A DNA stretch of 64,000 nt, taken from assembly GCA_016584305.1 (NCBI GenBank), contig JACEEZ010018925.1, forward strand, positions 335,001 to 399,000. The letters are read 5' to 3'. Shown piece after piece: positions 1-12,298 of the stretch (positions within the stretch are counted from its first letter, which is position 1; each line of letters begins with the position of its first letter). This DNA comes from Chionoecetes opilio. Lineage: Eukaryota; Arthropoda; Malacostraca; Decapoda; Majidae. Made by a program: the position numbers and the translations under genes. The notes under the pieces are model-generated. The model made no database searches, was not told where the DNA came from, and worked only from the letters and a program-made list of their open reading frames with translations.

Positions 1-9
1 GAGTCCCCT

Positions 10-10
<1 letters not shown>

Positions 11-38
<28 letters not shown>
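11..38. repeat. (GT)n microsatellite
   Basis: A 28-bp uninterrupted GT dinucleotide run at the window edge. Confidence 0.95.
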
Positions 39-41
<3 letters not shown>

Positions 42-180
42 CATACGCAAGAAGCCTGATTGTTGTGACTTTTTGTGACGTGGTTTGGTTGACGCGCAGG
101 CTCAACATTACAGGCGCGCGTAAGGCGATCCCAATCCTGACATTGGGGAAGCCTGCCTGAATACATCATCACCTGTCCCT

Positions 181-185
<5 letters not shown>

Positions 186-238
<53 letters not shown>
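186..238. repeat. (CT)n microsatellite
   Basis: About 53 bp of uninterrupted CT repeat. The flanks (39-185 and 241-430) hold no recognisable gene. Confidence 0.95.
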
Positions 239-242
<4 letters not shown>

Positions 243-433
243 TCCCCAACCCCCCCAGCGCCGCGTCGTCCCTGCAGTGTGGCGGCGTGATGAGGTTGTG
301 ACTTGGGCTTCTCGTTAAGGGACATTAAGGGCTGGTGAGGACGAACCGCTGTCCTTGTTAGCTGCTTAAATACCGAGGAGCTAAGAGGCCCCCCCCTTCC
401 CCCCATACACATACAGCTTCCTCCTGAGCCGTG

Positions 434-512
434 CTGCCCGTCCCTGATCTTTTCACCACACACAGTCGATCTTTTTACGACTGTGTGTGGTGAAAAGTTG
501 AGGGACGGGCAG
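434..512. repeat. Inverted repeat, 35-bp arms, 9-bp loop
   Basis: The left arm 434-468 (beginning CTGCCCGTCCCTGATC) is the reverse complement of 478-512 with two mismatches. The spacer 469-477 is AT-rich. It could be a small palindromic MITE or fold-back relic, but no target duplication was recognised. Confidence 0.8.
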
Positions 513-636
513 CGAGTACAACTGCGATGCTGTAATTGTGGAGGGGAACACAATGCCTCTTCAACTACCTGCCCCAGACCTTGGTCTATATAGAATGGTC
601 GGCCTACGCGCAGCTCTTGACTACGTCACTTGGGGG

Positions 637-638
<2 letters not shown>

Positions 639-723
<85 letters not shown>
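639..723. repeat. (TC)n microsatellite
   Basis: About 85 bp of uninterrupted TC. It sits directly at the 3' boundary of the antisense LINE fragment and produces artefactual Leu-Ser or Arg-Glu reading frames on both strands. Confidence 0.95.
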
Positions 724-725
<2 letters not shown>

Positions 726-734
726 AACAGTTGT

Positions 735-1440
735 ACCACCAAAGCGTGGCTGCGAGGCAAGGAGAGCATTCCACCAGCCGACGTAGACGCAGACGAACTG
801 ACGCTGGTGGTGCCAAGTACGACATCGGGGCTGTAGTAGCTCTGCGGGGGCTAGGGCCACGGCTCTTGTAGCCTGGGCCCGCCGTAAGGGCTGCCGGAGT
901 GTGTGCAGGTGAGGCACCCGCTGCTGATGCACCTTGTACATCACGGTGAGGCCCGCTACGTCTCGGCGGTGCTGAAGGCTGTGAAGTCGTGGTTCCTGCC
1001 CGGCACCGCTGTCCCTGGTGAGCCTCACCTCGCGACCCTGTACCTTGTCAAGGAGAGCCAGGTGCTTGTTGGCCGCGCCGCCCCATCCGAGACACGCGTA
1101 CTCCATAGAAGAGCGGACCTGCGCCTTGTAGAGGACTTCCAGCCCCTTGCTGTCAAGGAGCCATGACATCCTCCTCAGGGATGCCAGCTTCCCCGAAGAC
1201 TCTCTGGCGAGCCGCTCAATGTGGGCTTTGAAGGTCAGCCTGCAGTCGTAGATGACCCCCAGCACCTCCACCTGGTCCTGGGGCATCAGCGTCTTCCCAT
1301 CGCAGATAAGGCGCAGGGCTGCGCTCGACCTGGAGACATGGAGCAGCTGTGTTTTATGAGGAGCGAATTTTACTTGCCGCTTGTTGCCCCAGGCCACGAT
1401 GCGGCTCAGCGTCGTGTTCATCTGGGCAGCAGTGGCAGTC
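735..1440 (-). mobile_element. LINE reverse-transcriptase C-terminal fragment (Jockey-superfamily-like)
   Basis: The minus-strand frame reading through 1421 to about 735 encodes the region that follows the RT catalytic core in Jockey/I-type non-LTR retrotransposons. It shows a VLGVIYDCRLTFKAHIERL block, then LYKAQVRSSMEYACLGWGG and LLDKVQGREVRL, which match the family's characteristic 'LGV.D..L.F..H', 'LYK..VR..MEY' and 'LDKVQ.RA.RL' signatures. The fragment lacks the endonuclease, the FADD/YVDD core and any RNase H, so it is a truncated relic. The open frame continues artificially into the TC microsatellite. Clade assignment is uncertain; its identity as a LINE relic is well supported. Confidence 0.8.
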
Positions 1441-1483
1441 TCCTCCCCTGGGCCGTAGCCAAGGATGGTGGTGGGGACACATA

Positions 1484-1670
1484 TTTGATGTAGACAGCAG
1501 GGGAGCTCTGGAATCCCTCAGGAGTCAACACCCTGTTTTTGAGGAGATAGTGAACGAGTGTATGGGTATTTTGCAGGGCATTGAAAGGACAGGTAGATCC
1601 GTGACCTTCATTTGGGTGCTATCCCATGTAGGGATAACTCAACTAGGTAGACGTGCAGCTTTCTCCGTAC
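1484..1670 (+). mobile_element. RNase H-like fragment of a LINE
   Basis: The plus-strand frame reads FDVDSRGALESL and later VTFIWVLSHVGI (about 1605-1637). These resemble the 'TDS..AL..L' and 'WVPSHVGI' blocks of the RNase H domain in I-type retrotransposons; the expected WVP is WVL here. It lies next to, but in the opposite orientation from, the RT fragment at 735-1440, so they probably come from different insertions or a rearrangement. No intact ORF surrounds it. Confidence 0.6.
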
Positions 1671-2070
1671 AGAAGACAGAAGTCAGAAACAGAAGTCTTA
1701 AGTGGAAAGCTGCATACCCAGGAATGGCCTTACATTAAGAAGGACTCCAGCACATATACTTTGATAAATGTATTATTGCCGACCCTGACCACACTCCATA
1801 CAAGAGGCCATTTTAGCTCCGGGCAGCAAAGCTTAACCTCCCTGATGAGCTTGAGCTACAAGCTGTAGATGGAGTCGACCATGGTGGCCACCCTGATGGC
1901 ACCCACAAGGACGGTGTTCACGCTGTCCTAGAAGTCGAGCTTGGCCACCTTAATGGCACCCATGAGGCAGCGAATGGCGTCCACACTTTCCGTGCTGCAC
2001 TCTTGCGTCGCTCGAAGGGGATGCTTGCCACCTTGGATACGAAGAATGCCCGTTCCTCCCTTGGTGGGCG

Positions 2071-2092
2071 GTTTTTTTTTTTTTTTTTTTTT
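2071..2092. repeat. poly-T tract
   Basis: A run of about 22 T. The surrounding 1740-2530 region has no recognised gene; short frames crossing it on both strands have no family signature. Confidence 0.9.
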
Positions 2093-2538
2093 CGCACACT
2101 TCTCGGCCATCACGGAGGCATAGACAGTATATTGACTGCATATGAAGTCTGTGTGTTCAGCCATCTCGGAGGAGTTCAACCGGACAGACACCGCACACAC
2201 ACACACATAGCTCTTCAATCGGGCTCTCCCCTATGCGGTTTCTGATCATACCTCAGGAATGGCCCTCCGGGTCATTCCTGGATAATAATCGTAAGGAACA
2301 CTAAAGAAGATATAGAGAACTAGAATAATGACCTATGAATGTGTTTGAAAGACTCCGTACATCATTTTCTTTGACATCATGTTATTGAGTGTAAAAAGAG
2401 AGTGCAGAGTTGAACATATTGCCATCTTGTGGATCATACTTCTTGGTTTCGTGTATAGGACATGTGGAGATGTGACGTGAGATGCCACATGATTGTATGG
2501 CAGCGTGTGTTTGTGTTGTGCTTGTGTCTTGAATATAT

Positions 2539-2630
2539 ATCTATATATGTATTTATCTATCTATTTATATCTATCTATCTATCTATCTATCTAGCTATCT
2601 ATCTATATCTATTTATCTATCTATCTGTTG
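2539..2630. repeat. (TATC)n / (CTAT)n microsatellite
   Basis: Imperfect tetranucleotide TATC/CTAT array of about 90 bp. The interval 2640-2915 is unremarkable and gene-free as far as can be seen. Confidence 0.9.
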
Positions 2631-2916
2631 CCGGGCTTAAACTGTCCCTGCTTCTCTCCTCACCTCCTCACCTGTCCCTCACCTGCCTGCTGCCTTCCTC
2701 CTGCTGCCCAACTGTTGAAGAAATGAATAAAAATGCATAAAATGAAATGGTGTAATGGAACGTGACCTTCAGGGGTGTCTGCGGCGAGGAGTTATAGCTG
2801 TGTTACTGCAGGGTGGCGGAGGGACGCGTGGAGGAGGCAGGCGTGGCAGAGATTGGCGGGGCCGTCTGGGGTTGGACGGTGGATTCCTGTGGCTGGCTCA
2901 TGTGTTGATACCCGAA

Positions 2917-2918
<2 letters not shown>

Positions 2919-3002
<84 letters not shown>
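2919..3002. repeat. (GT)n microsatellite
   Basis: About 84 bp of uninterrupted GT. It gives artefactual poly-Cys-Val and poly-His-Thr frames. Confidence 0.95.
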
Positions 3003-3004
<2 letters not shown>

Positions 3005-3590
3005 TTCCTATTGTCCGTGTTTGCTCACACACTCCATCATGAAGGTGTCCACTCCCAAAAAAGGGGAACTGGAGGGGGAGGCAGGGGCAGAAGGCAGGCA
3101 GGGACAGGAGGCAGGGGGCAGGAGGCAGGCGCGGCACCAGGCTGGGTGGACACCTGCGGGTACATACAGCCAGCGTCGCACCATTAAAGTGGAATAGATA
3201 AAGCCGATTTGTTACCTCACGTGGGCGGCTGCAGTGGGCGCGGCGCCACAGCCACCACCACCACGGACACGCTGTGGCTGTGGCGGTGGCTGCGGCTCGT
3301 GTTAAGCAAATCATCCCAGATCTGTGTGTCGCTGTGTTGGGGACCATTAGAAAATTACGTAATGATATTTTTCAACATTTTTGACCCCCCTTCCCCCCTT
3401 GTCACGCCTTGTAACACATCCAAACCCCCTCTAGAAAATTATGTAACACTAACTTATACCCAATGAGTAGGTTTCCATTTTTTTTAATACAATAATATAG
3501 TAAGTCTAGCCTACTAAGTATACATACAAATTATCATCTGTAGGTTTTTCGTGAAAAAATCTAAAAATTTTGAATAACACTGTACTGCAC
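3003..3590. other. Gene-free interval
   Basis: Mixed GC-rich then AT-rich sequence. A short motif, GAAAATTA(C/T)GTAA, occurs twice (about 3351 and 3434) next to C-rich runs and may be a decayed short repeat. No coding signature was recognised. Confidence 0.4.
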
Positions 3591-3652
3591 TCCCCCCCCC
3601 CCCCCACACTGTCACACTCATAACACTTCACATTCCCCCCCCCCCCCCCCCT
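3590..3652. repeat. Two poly-C tracts
   Basis: Poly-C runs at about 3592-3604 and 3636-3652 separated by a short spacer. Confidence 0.85.
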
Positions 3653-3703
3653 TTAAGCGTCGTTTCGTAATTCTTGAGCGGCCCCTTGGCGTATTCCGTG
3701 CCG

Positions 3704-3773
3704 CCCAGGACAGCCAAAGCCTTGGGACAGCCAAGACGCCCAGGACAGCCAAAGCCTTGGGACAGCCAAGACG
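3704..3773. repeat. 35-bp tandem duplication
   Basis: A 35-bp unit containing CCCAGGACAGCCAAAGCC followed by TTGGGACAGCCAAGAC is present twice head to tail with essentially no divergence. Confidence 0.85.
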
Positions 3774-3847
3774 CCCCACCACGACCACGGGCGACCCACA
3801 GCCCCTCATGGCGTGCCGGGGACGTAATAACATTGTCAGATATACCC

Positions 3848-3986
<139 letters not shown>

Positions 3987-4120
3987 CTAAGGATACGCAG
4001 TGTGTCTTCCCGGAATTGCTTTGAGCCGTTCACGTAATGATAAAGCACGTGTCCCTCACCAAGTGTCCCGGCCTTCCTCGCGACCCACCCTGACCCGGCT
4101 CTTCCTGGTGACGCTGTACT

Positions 4121-4121
<1 letters not shown>

Positions 4122-4197
<76 letters not shown>
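4122..4197. repeat. (AG)n microsatellite
   Basis: About 76 bp of AG. Confidence 0.95.
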
Positions 4198-4202
<5 letters not shown>

Positions 4203-4317
4203 TTCATCCTATCTAGACACTTTGCAAGTACCAACTACAAGGTTATTGACTATACAAAGCGCCGCCACGTCAGCACGAACTAGGCGGACTCGAACCGCTG
4301 ACCGAATGCACAGGGAC

Positions 4318-4318
<1 letters not shown>

Positions 4319-4395
<77 letters not shown>
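4319..4395. repeat. (GA)n microsatellite
   Basis: About 77 bp of GA, only about 120 bp downstream of the previous AG array. Confidence 0.95.
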
Positions 4396-4396
<1 letters not shown>

Positions 4397-4589
4397 GTCC
4401 TAAGCAGCTCAGCAAGGTCATGCAAACCACATCCCCCTTCTCCCTTTCCTCCTTCCTTCCCGCCCGACGCTCCCACACACACGCCCTCTCACTCTCCTCA
4501 TCTGTTCTGTCTCATCACACGCCGTCTCATTTTTTTATCTTTCCTCGTGTAACTTAATGCTCAAGGTTTTACTCCATCCCCTCACTCAG

Positions 4590-4910
4590 TCCCAACAAGT
4601 GACGCTCCTACAAACTCTTCTCTTCTTTCTTTCTCTCTTCCTCTCCTACAAACGCCCTCTACTACTAACAAACTACTTCTACGCTCCTACAAACTCTTCT
4701 CTTCTTCTCCTACAAACGCTCTCTACTACTAACAAACTACTTCTACGCGCCTACAAACTCTTTTCTTCTTCTCCTACAAACGCTCTCTACTACTAACAAA
4801 CTACTCCTACGCTCCTACAAACTCTTCTCTTCTTCCTTGCTCTCTTCTTCTTCTACAAACGCTCTCTACTACTAACAAACTTCTCCTACGCTCCTACAAA
4901 CACACTGTCT
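4590..4910. repeat. Minisatellite, about 64-bp unit
   Basis: Pyrimidine-rich tandem unit of about 64 bp containing CTCCTACAAACTCTTCTC and CTCTACTACTAACAAACT. It is repeated roughly four to five times with small indels and loses regularity toward 4910. Confidence 0.85.
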
Positions 4911-5465
4911 TTTCCTTTTCCTCTTCCCTTTCCTCTCTTCTTCCTCTTCCTTTTCCGGCGCCAGCGACACCCATGGCTATAATAACACGATGCCGCTGTG
5001 ACTGAATCAACCTTTCATTCATCTGCCCTCGCTGCTGCTGGTGCTGGCGGCTCTAAGGGAATTATTAATGGCCTCGGAAGGTTTAAGTTCTTGCTGCCGC
5101 CTCTGCTGCTGTTGATAAAGCCACTTATTATTCGTATTAAGGCAGCGAGGTGAGGTGAAAGATAAGGATTCTGTGTGCGTGTGTGGGGTGGGATGGAAGG
5201 GTATTATTTATATTATCCTCATGATATTATTTGAGCTCGTCCCCCTCCCCTTCCACTCTCCATCCCCGCAGCAGTGTTATCTTTGTTCCTCGGCATCCCG
5301 TCTCTCAGCTCCTCCTTCAGATCGTTCTCCATCTCTCTCCTCGCCACTGATCCCTGCGTACCCTTCCTTCCTTGGTGCAGCGTTTTTGTTTTGATTTTTG
5401 TTAAGTTTCTTTGTGGATATTCTAAAGTCTGATATATTGCTTGTAATTAGAGCTGGGGTCAAATA
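4911..5465. other. Gene-free interval
   Basis: Pyrimidine-rich then AT-mixed DNA. No RNA gene, exon with clear splice signals, or transposon terminus was recognised. Confidence 0.4.
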
Positions 5466-5469
5466 AACC

Positions 5470-5470
<1 letters not shown>

Positions 5471-5561
<91 letters not shown>
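5471..5561. repeat. (CTAT)n microsatellite
   Basis: About 90 bp of CTAT with one interruption (CTCTAT) near 5528. Confidence 0.95.
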
Positions 5562-5691
5562 GGTCAAACACTACAAAGGTCGTTGCGTGTCTTTCCCATC
5601 TCGTCTCAGCTTCATAATCTTCAGTCTCTCGCCGAGCCCTCCCGCCTTTCCCATGTTTCCCTCACACATGACCTTATTTCACCTTATCATT

Positions 5692-5695
<4 letters not shown>

Positions 5696-5773
<78 letters not shown>
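5696..5773. repeat. (CT)n microsatellite
   Basis: About 78 bp of CT. Confidence 0.95.
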
Positions 5774-5775
<2 letters not shown>

Positions 5776-5854
5776 GTGCGCTTCATTGTCACCGTGAATA
5801 GTATCAACCCGTGTCTTCTGAAGTTCTGAGTCTGTTAAGGAGAAGCACTGTGAC

Positions 5855-5877
5855 GCCCCCCCCCCCCCCCCCCCCCC
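5855..5877. repeat. poly-C tract
   Basis: About 22 C in a row, followed by C-rich pyrimidine DNA to about 6010. Confidence 0.9.
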
Positions 5878-6381
5878 TACGCCTCTTCTCTCGTCCTTGC
5901 GTCCCTTCCCTGCGTCCCTTCCCGCCCCTTCCTCCCTTCCACCTCCTCCTCTTCCCATCCTCGCCGCTCCAAGGACACATCTTCCTTCCTGCTGTGCCTC
6001 CTCCTCCCCATCTCCGTGACTGCCTTGGCACAAACGAGGTGGAGTATGAGTTGCTTTCAAGTATGAGCTTTGTACTCTGCCTGGCGCACGTGTGTTGCCG
6101 TGGCTGTGTGGTTGTTGTGGTGGCCTTGCTGTGGCTGGGATGTGGTGTGTGTGGTCGCGGAGGCAGGTCAGGCCGTGGTGGCTGCTGCAGGCCTGCTTTG
6201 GAATCAGGCGATGTATTCACAGTGGTACCCAATGAATGTATGTACAAATGAACCCAATGAATGTATGGCGACAAAAGGTACGAATTTAGGTTACACGACT
6301 ATCCAATCCGAGTGTGCCAGTCTCCTTCCCGTGTGAAGATCGTCGATGCAGGTGGTGGCTTTAAGTGGCTTGGGAAGAGGC

Positions 6382-6447
6382 AGGCGGCTTGGGTGTCGCG
6401 CGGTGGCTCTCGTGCACGAGAGCCACCGCGCGACACCCAAGCCGCCT
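6382..6447. repeat. Perfect 66-bp palindrome with no spacer
   Basis: The left arm 6382-6414, starting AGGCGGCTTGGGTG and ending GGCTCTCGTG, is followed immediately by its exact reverse complement 6415-6447. There is no loop and no mismatch, and the GC content is high. Symmetry stops at 6381/6448. The sequence is certain; whether it is a biological fold-back or a chimeric or assembly artefact cannot be told from here. Confidence 0.95.
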
Positions 6448-6449
6448 CA

Positions 6450-7690
6450 TCCCCGCCGCAGCGCCGCTCTCTGGGCAGTGTTGGAGGCTGGGCGTGTGGC
6501 GGGGGTGGAGGGTGTGGAGGGGGAACACTGCCTCGCCTCATCACACCCACACTACAGAGGGAGTGGCATGCCCGTCCCCACCCACAGGCCCCGCCCCACC
6601 AAGGACTTGACTCCCTGCCGACACCAGGAAAGTGCTCTGAACATGAAGGCATTAATTTGTTGGTATGTTCTTTTTTATTCAACTCAAGCATGAAGCAATT
6701 GTTGAGTTACAGGAAAGTGTTGTCAAGTATTTGCTTTGTAAGTCACGTGGACACTTATTAAGCACATTAGTAATAGAGAACAACAAAAGTTCTGTTGACT
6801 AAGAAAATAGTCATCTGATCTGATGCTATTCATTATGATTTATATCCCTTCAAAGGCAGCGACGCAGACCTTGGAATGTCTTGCCGATGCGTCTCCGCGC
6901 GCTTGCAATGCACTCAAGGGATTAATAAATATATATATAGAAACTCGGAGCTGTCTCGAAAAATGAGCTGGCATCATTAGTCACAGCAGGAGCTTTTGTA
7001 TATGTATATGAGTTGGTATGACAGGAGGCAGATGTCACGGTACAGTGGTCTGCAGATTGGTGACCAGGGACGACTGGGAGTCACCACCTCGGCGCCCCTG
7101 TGTTGCTGCGCCCTGCCACTGCCACCTGACCTGTCTGTCTGACGCGGCGTGGGTCCCTCAGCGCGGCACGTGACCCCCGCTGTACGCCGTGGTGCCAGGT
7201 GTGACCTCATACCTTCCTGCCGTCGCCTGGTGCCATGTGGACACACTGGAATGGTGCCATCATGTTAGGTCATGCCGCGTGGTGTTACGTGAAGGGTGTT
7301 GCATATTAGTGACCGCAACACCTCTTAACCCTTTGAGGTGTTGATGTATGCAATACCTGTCGAGCCACGTCAGTAGCAGTGGTGCCCTTCTGGGTCTGGT
7401 ACTTGAGGAGGCGAGGGTCGCGCCGCCCTCACCCCCCCACTGAAGGGCACTGGAGGGCCTCCTCCACGCCTCTCCTTTTGGTTCAAAAAGAATGTCAAAA
7501 GTGTCATTTATACAACATGGTAAAGATTTCTGACTCGTAAGTGCCAGTGGCTCGCTGGCCCATTATTGTACTACTCGTGGATTAAATTATTATTATTATT
7601 TTTTTTTTTTACGCAGCACATGTTTTACCACCTTTCGGGGTTGTGGCGTGTAGACTATTTTTAGCCTTTCACAGTAAGGGTACGTACAGT
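6450..7690. other. Gene-free interval
   Basis: Moderately GC-rich to 7250, then AT-richer with short A/T runs (about 7600). No exon, RNA or transposon end was recognised. Open frames here are short and lack family motifs. Confidence 0.4.
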
Positions 7691-7696
7691 ACTTCT

Positions 7697-7723
7697 CACG
7701 CACACACACACACACACACACAC
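7697..7723. repeat. (CA)n microsatellite
   Basis: Short CA run ending in AACACACC. Confidence 0.9.
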
Positions 7724-7820
7724 AACACACCACCCTTTATACAGGAGTGAAAGATTGCCACGGCCTTCTTGGACCTCTCGGGCCTCTCGGTATATGAGCC
7801 CAGCGTGCTTACCAATACTT

Positions 7821-7822
<2 letters not shown>

Positions 7823-7900
<78 letters not shown>
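7823..7900. repeat. (TA)n microsatellite
   Basis: About 78 bp of alternating TA, self-complementary and able to extrude as a cruciform. Confidence 0.95.
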
Positions 7901-7904
<4 letters not shown>

Positions 7905-8022
7905 ATACAGTGCTCGACATTAAATTAGTCAGCCCAGGGCGAGGCGAACTAATTATATGTCAAATTTTGCTTCAACATTAAGAGGGACCTAAAATCGAGC
8001 AAATCGAGGCAGAGCCCCTGGC

Positions 8023-8499
<477 letters not shown>

Positions 8500-10585
8500 A
8501 TCAGGCGACATTCGTGGCAGATGCATGCAAGAGATATGTCGCATGTTAATTTTGTGGTGCCATGAGCAACACAATATGGAACCCGAGATTCATATATCAC
8601 CAGGTGCTTCATGCATGTGTCCTGTCCTACACTGTGTTACGTGGGCAGCCAGGCTGTCTGCGACACAGTGTGCTCGGCGCCGCCAAGCTCGTGGTCCGTG
8701 TGGGAATTGGTCGAGTTCTTCCTGAGGAAACATCGCTAATGGAAACCTCTCTGGAAAAGTAAACAGCAGGGCTCGTGCGCCGACCCATGCAGGCCAGCCT
8801 GCCTCCCCGGGAACCTGTCGCGGCGCTGTCGCCTGCCTGCACGCCGCCTCGGCAGGCCGATACACACCGCGTCAGGTGCAGCAAGGTGAAGGCGACGACA
8901 TGCAGGTTTATAAAATAGCATCATTCCATCAACCCAGAGCATGCACTGTATAAATAAGATGGTGGCGGTGTGTGGCCCGCCGCGGCAATGAGGCGGCGGT
9001 GGCGACGCATCAGTCAGTCAGGCAGGTCATAACCTTCCATCCACCTCATTTCGCATGCATGAACCCGAACATATTAAACCGATTGATAGGTTTAAAGAGA
9101 ATAGCGACAAGGAAGGTCGGAGGCGCCGAAACGCGACTTCCTTCGCCTGGAGAGAACGAAATGGAATATTGATCATCTTATCGGAGCCCCTCCCGCGAGC
9201 CCTGCGGCTGCGGCGCCGTGCGGTAAACGGCGCGGGCTGTGGGCATGACTCAGGCCGTGTATGGGTACACAGCTGCCCGCCCGTGACGTCACGTGCACAT
9301 CCCTGCCCCTGGTGGCGGCGCCGTGGCCTTGGTGGCGTCTTGACGGTCGGGTGGCGGTGTTCAGGCCCTGTCTGTATATAGGCTGGGACAACCCGGGTCT
9401 GCATGGCCGAACAGCGTGAACCAAATTATGTCCCCGCCAGGGCCTGCCATGGCGAGCACCGGCGGCGGGGGTGGGGGAGGGAGTGCCCATGGGCGTGATG
9501 CACTGTCACTCGCTGCACCGCCTCGCAGCGTGCATCCCCTCCTGCTGTGTGTGTGCTGGTCGGGGTTGTGTGTCGCCGTCACTGCTGCAGCGTCTTTGTT
9601 GCCCGGACACTCAGTAATGCAACACGTCCGATATTCACGAGCGTGGTCAGACTCAGGTCACCATCCCACCCTTTAATTCCTGCATTCAGCACACTGACTC
9701 CCGGCACTGTCTGTCTGGTGCTCCATCCTCACCTCTAACTCCTCTAACTATACATGATTATAGGATTGATTATATGTATGTCACCAATATGCCGCCACAA
9801 GCTGCTACACAGTGTGTCATGGGAGGGGTTTTGAGTCCAGTAATGTTTAAAGGTAGTTCAGGAAAAGCAACAAAATATTTGAGCCTTCATCTTACCAGCA
9901 GTGGCATTGCCTAGGCCCTAGAGCCTCGGCGGCAATGAGTCACTGAGGGAGTGTGCTCACTTGGCCTAAGTTGTGTTTGCCTCCACTTATATCTTGTATC
10001 CACTTACATCTGCCTCCACTTATATCTTGGGGGAGGGCGTTAGGCAAATGTATATGTGAAAGGGAGCGAGCAGCAGGTCGGCGCCTCAGCTGCCATGCAG
10101 GTGACCTCTGGCTCCTGTGTGCTACCCTGCCCTCCCCCCGCCCTGCCGCGGCCACACCTGTCACCCGATGCACCTGTCCTTGCCCTGCAGGGATCCTGGC
10201 TGCCTTTCACAACCCTCTCCAGCCATCGTACCTTGTGTAGGGCAAGGGCGGCACACGTGCCTGAAGGTATTGGTGGTGGTACACAGGGCAGGCAGTGGGG
10301 CGGGTTGGCGGTAGCGGGCACCCCACCAGTGGGCGGCGCCGTGCACTACCTGGGCAAGAAGTGTGCGGAATGCCAGTTGTGGGTGATGTCATCAGCGGGA
10401 GCCACCCTCCTGGAGGCGACCAGCGGCCACGGGGTGCCCCCACCAGGCGCCGGGCAGCCAGACGACGGCCCTCTGCCGCCCTGGTGTGTCACTCAGGGGT
10501 GGAGCGGCAACGAATGCAGTCGTTAGTTTTCGTTGTCATCGTTGTTAATGTTGTTACTACTCTGACTAGTTATGATGAGCCCCTT
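8500..10585. other. Gene-free interval with a CpG-rich stretch
   Basis: About 8780-9500 is visibly richer in G+C and CpG than its surroundings, and could be a promoter or first-exon region of an unseen transcript. TATA-like strings occur at about 8949 and 9373, but no coding exon with convincing splice signals follows either. 9940-10040 repeats TCCACTTATATCTTG-type phrases. Overlapping frames on both strands in 9020-10500 lack recognisable domains. Confidence 0.35.
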
Positions 10586-10588
10586 TCG

Positions 10589-10723
<135 letters not shown>

Positions 10724-10952
10724 CAGTGTGAGTAATTTCCTTGTTGCTGTGAGGGGCGATATCTGCTTCTTCAAGACTTAGTTATGACACACTCCTCTTA
10801 ACTCTCTTTACACTCATACCTTACCTTGTCAAGCAAACTCACTCTGAATGATTCCCTCTTTCCTCTTCCTCCTCCTTCTCCTCTTAATTGGCAAGAAAGT
10901 ATTGTAGTATTTCAGTCCCGAATATTTGTTTGTCATGTGGCTTTGATCAGCT

Positions 10953-11060
<108 letters not shown>

Positions 11061-11122
11061 CAAACCAATAAGGGGACGAAATAAAGGGAATTAGTGTGTT
11101 TAATCCTTACTTTGTGTGTGTC

Positions 11123-11123
<1 letters not shown>

Positions 11124-11156
<33 letters not shown>

Positions 11157-11210
11157 ATAATAGAAGTAGTAGATAGTATTAGAAGTAGTAGAAGAGTAGA
11201 AGAAGAAGTA

Positions 11211-11243
<33 letters not shown>

Positions 11244-11309
11244 ATAGTAGTAGTAGTAATAGTAGTAGTAGTATAGTAGTAGTATAGCAGTAATAGTAGT
11301 AGTCATCAT
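11124..11309. repeat. (GTA)n trinucleotide array
   Basis: Imperfect GTA/AGTAGA trinucleotide repeats of about 185 bp. They create poly-Val/poly-Tyr artefact frames. Confidence 0.95.
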
Positions 11310-11593
11310 CCATCATCATCATCTTTATTGCATAACATACAAGGAGTTGTATTTTACATATCACACACAAAAAAAAAAATATCATGAATTTAAAGGAAGT
11401 GGAACTGCTCTCATATTTTCATAGTTCTGAACCCAAGTAATTCTTGCTAAAATTACATCCATGCTATTATCTAAAAAAGTTATTTTATAAATTCTGAATA
11501 AAAAACTTCAAAAAGATTTAAAAGACACCCTCAAAAAACAAAGGTTTGTTCAAAATATGAACAGAATAATTTGTCTTGCTTAAAGATCTAAAA

Positions 11594-11620
11594 TACCTAG
11601 CTTGAGTACCAAGCTAGGTA
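11594..11620. repeat. Small hairpin
   Basis: The 11-bp arms TACCTAGCTTG and CAAGCTAGGTA are separated by 5 nt, just upstream of the next TAG array. It sits in AT-rich gene-free DNA (11310-11625). Confidence 0.7.
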
Positions 11621-11629
11621 CTAAAATAC

Positions 11630-11630
11630 C

Positions 11631-11717
<87 letters not shown>

Positions 11718-11752
11718 AAGTAGTAGTAGTAGTAGTAGTAGTGGTAGTAGGG
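11630..11752. repeat. (TAG)n trinucleotide array
   Basis: About 120 bp of TAG with occasional GAAG interruptions. Confidence 0.95.
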
Positions 11753-12133
11753 TGGATGGTTGAGGTGTAAAGGGAAAGGGGAAGGGGTATAGAGGCGCTA
11801 GCTAAGTGTTTCAGGGAAGGGAAGAAGGGAAGGTTCATGTTTAAGGTAAAGAATGCAAACTTGAGGACTACACTTCCGATAATAGAAATAGTTCGTATAA
11901 GCGCCGTCTTTTTTATCCCTCCTTCACACCTCCATTGACTTGTCTGTGAATCTATCTATCTATCTAATATAACTATCTATCTATCTGTATTAGAGAAGAT
12001 GTATGTAGCAGTCTCCTATAATTAATCCTTGAATTGAGAATGAGTTGTAGATCAAACACTTTATCTTGATTAATAATATAGAAAGCGTCGCACACACAGA
12101 AGGAAGAAAGGAGGGAGGGAAGTGGTGGGGAAG

Positions 12134-12137
<4 letters not shown>

Positions 12138-12187
<50 letters not shown>
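12138..12187. repeat. (AG)n microsatellite
   Basis: About 50 bp of AG. The region 11755-12135 before it has no recognised feature beyond a short TATC run at about 11951-11983. Confidence 0.9.
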
Positions 12188-12188
<1 letters not shown>

Positions 12189-12298
12189 GCGCGCCTTGCT
12201 TTGTTTATTTATATACTCAAAGGGAGAAGTGAGGTGAGGTTTTAATTTTCATAAGAGTTGGAGTGAGAGGCAAATAGGGAGAGTGGGGGGCGTGTGTT

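Noticed and set aside
536..871. Leu-Ser / Arg-Glu repeat frames over CT and GA arrays (also at 4.1, 5.7, 8.2, 10.6, 20.7, 24.3 and 55.9 kb)
   Set aside because: They are translations of dinucleotide arrays and have no coding evidence.
8949..8960. TATAAATA as promoter of a gene
   Set aside because: The downstream ATG is only about 10 bp away and the frame closes after ten codons; no linked exon seen.
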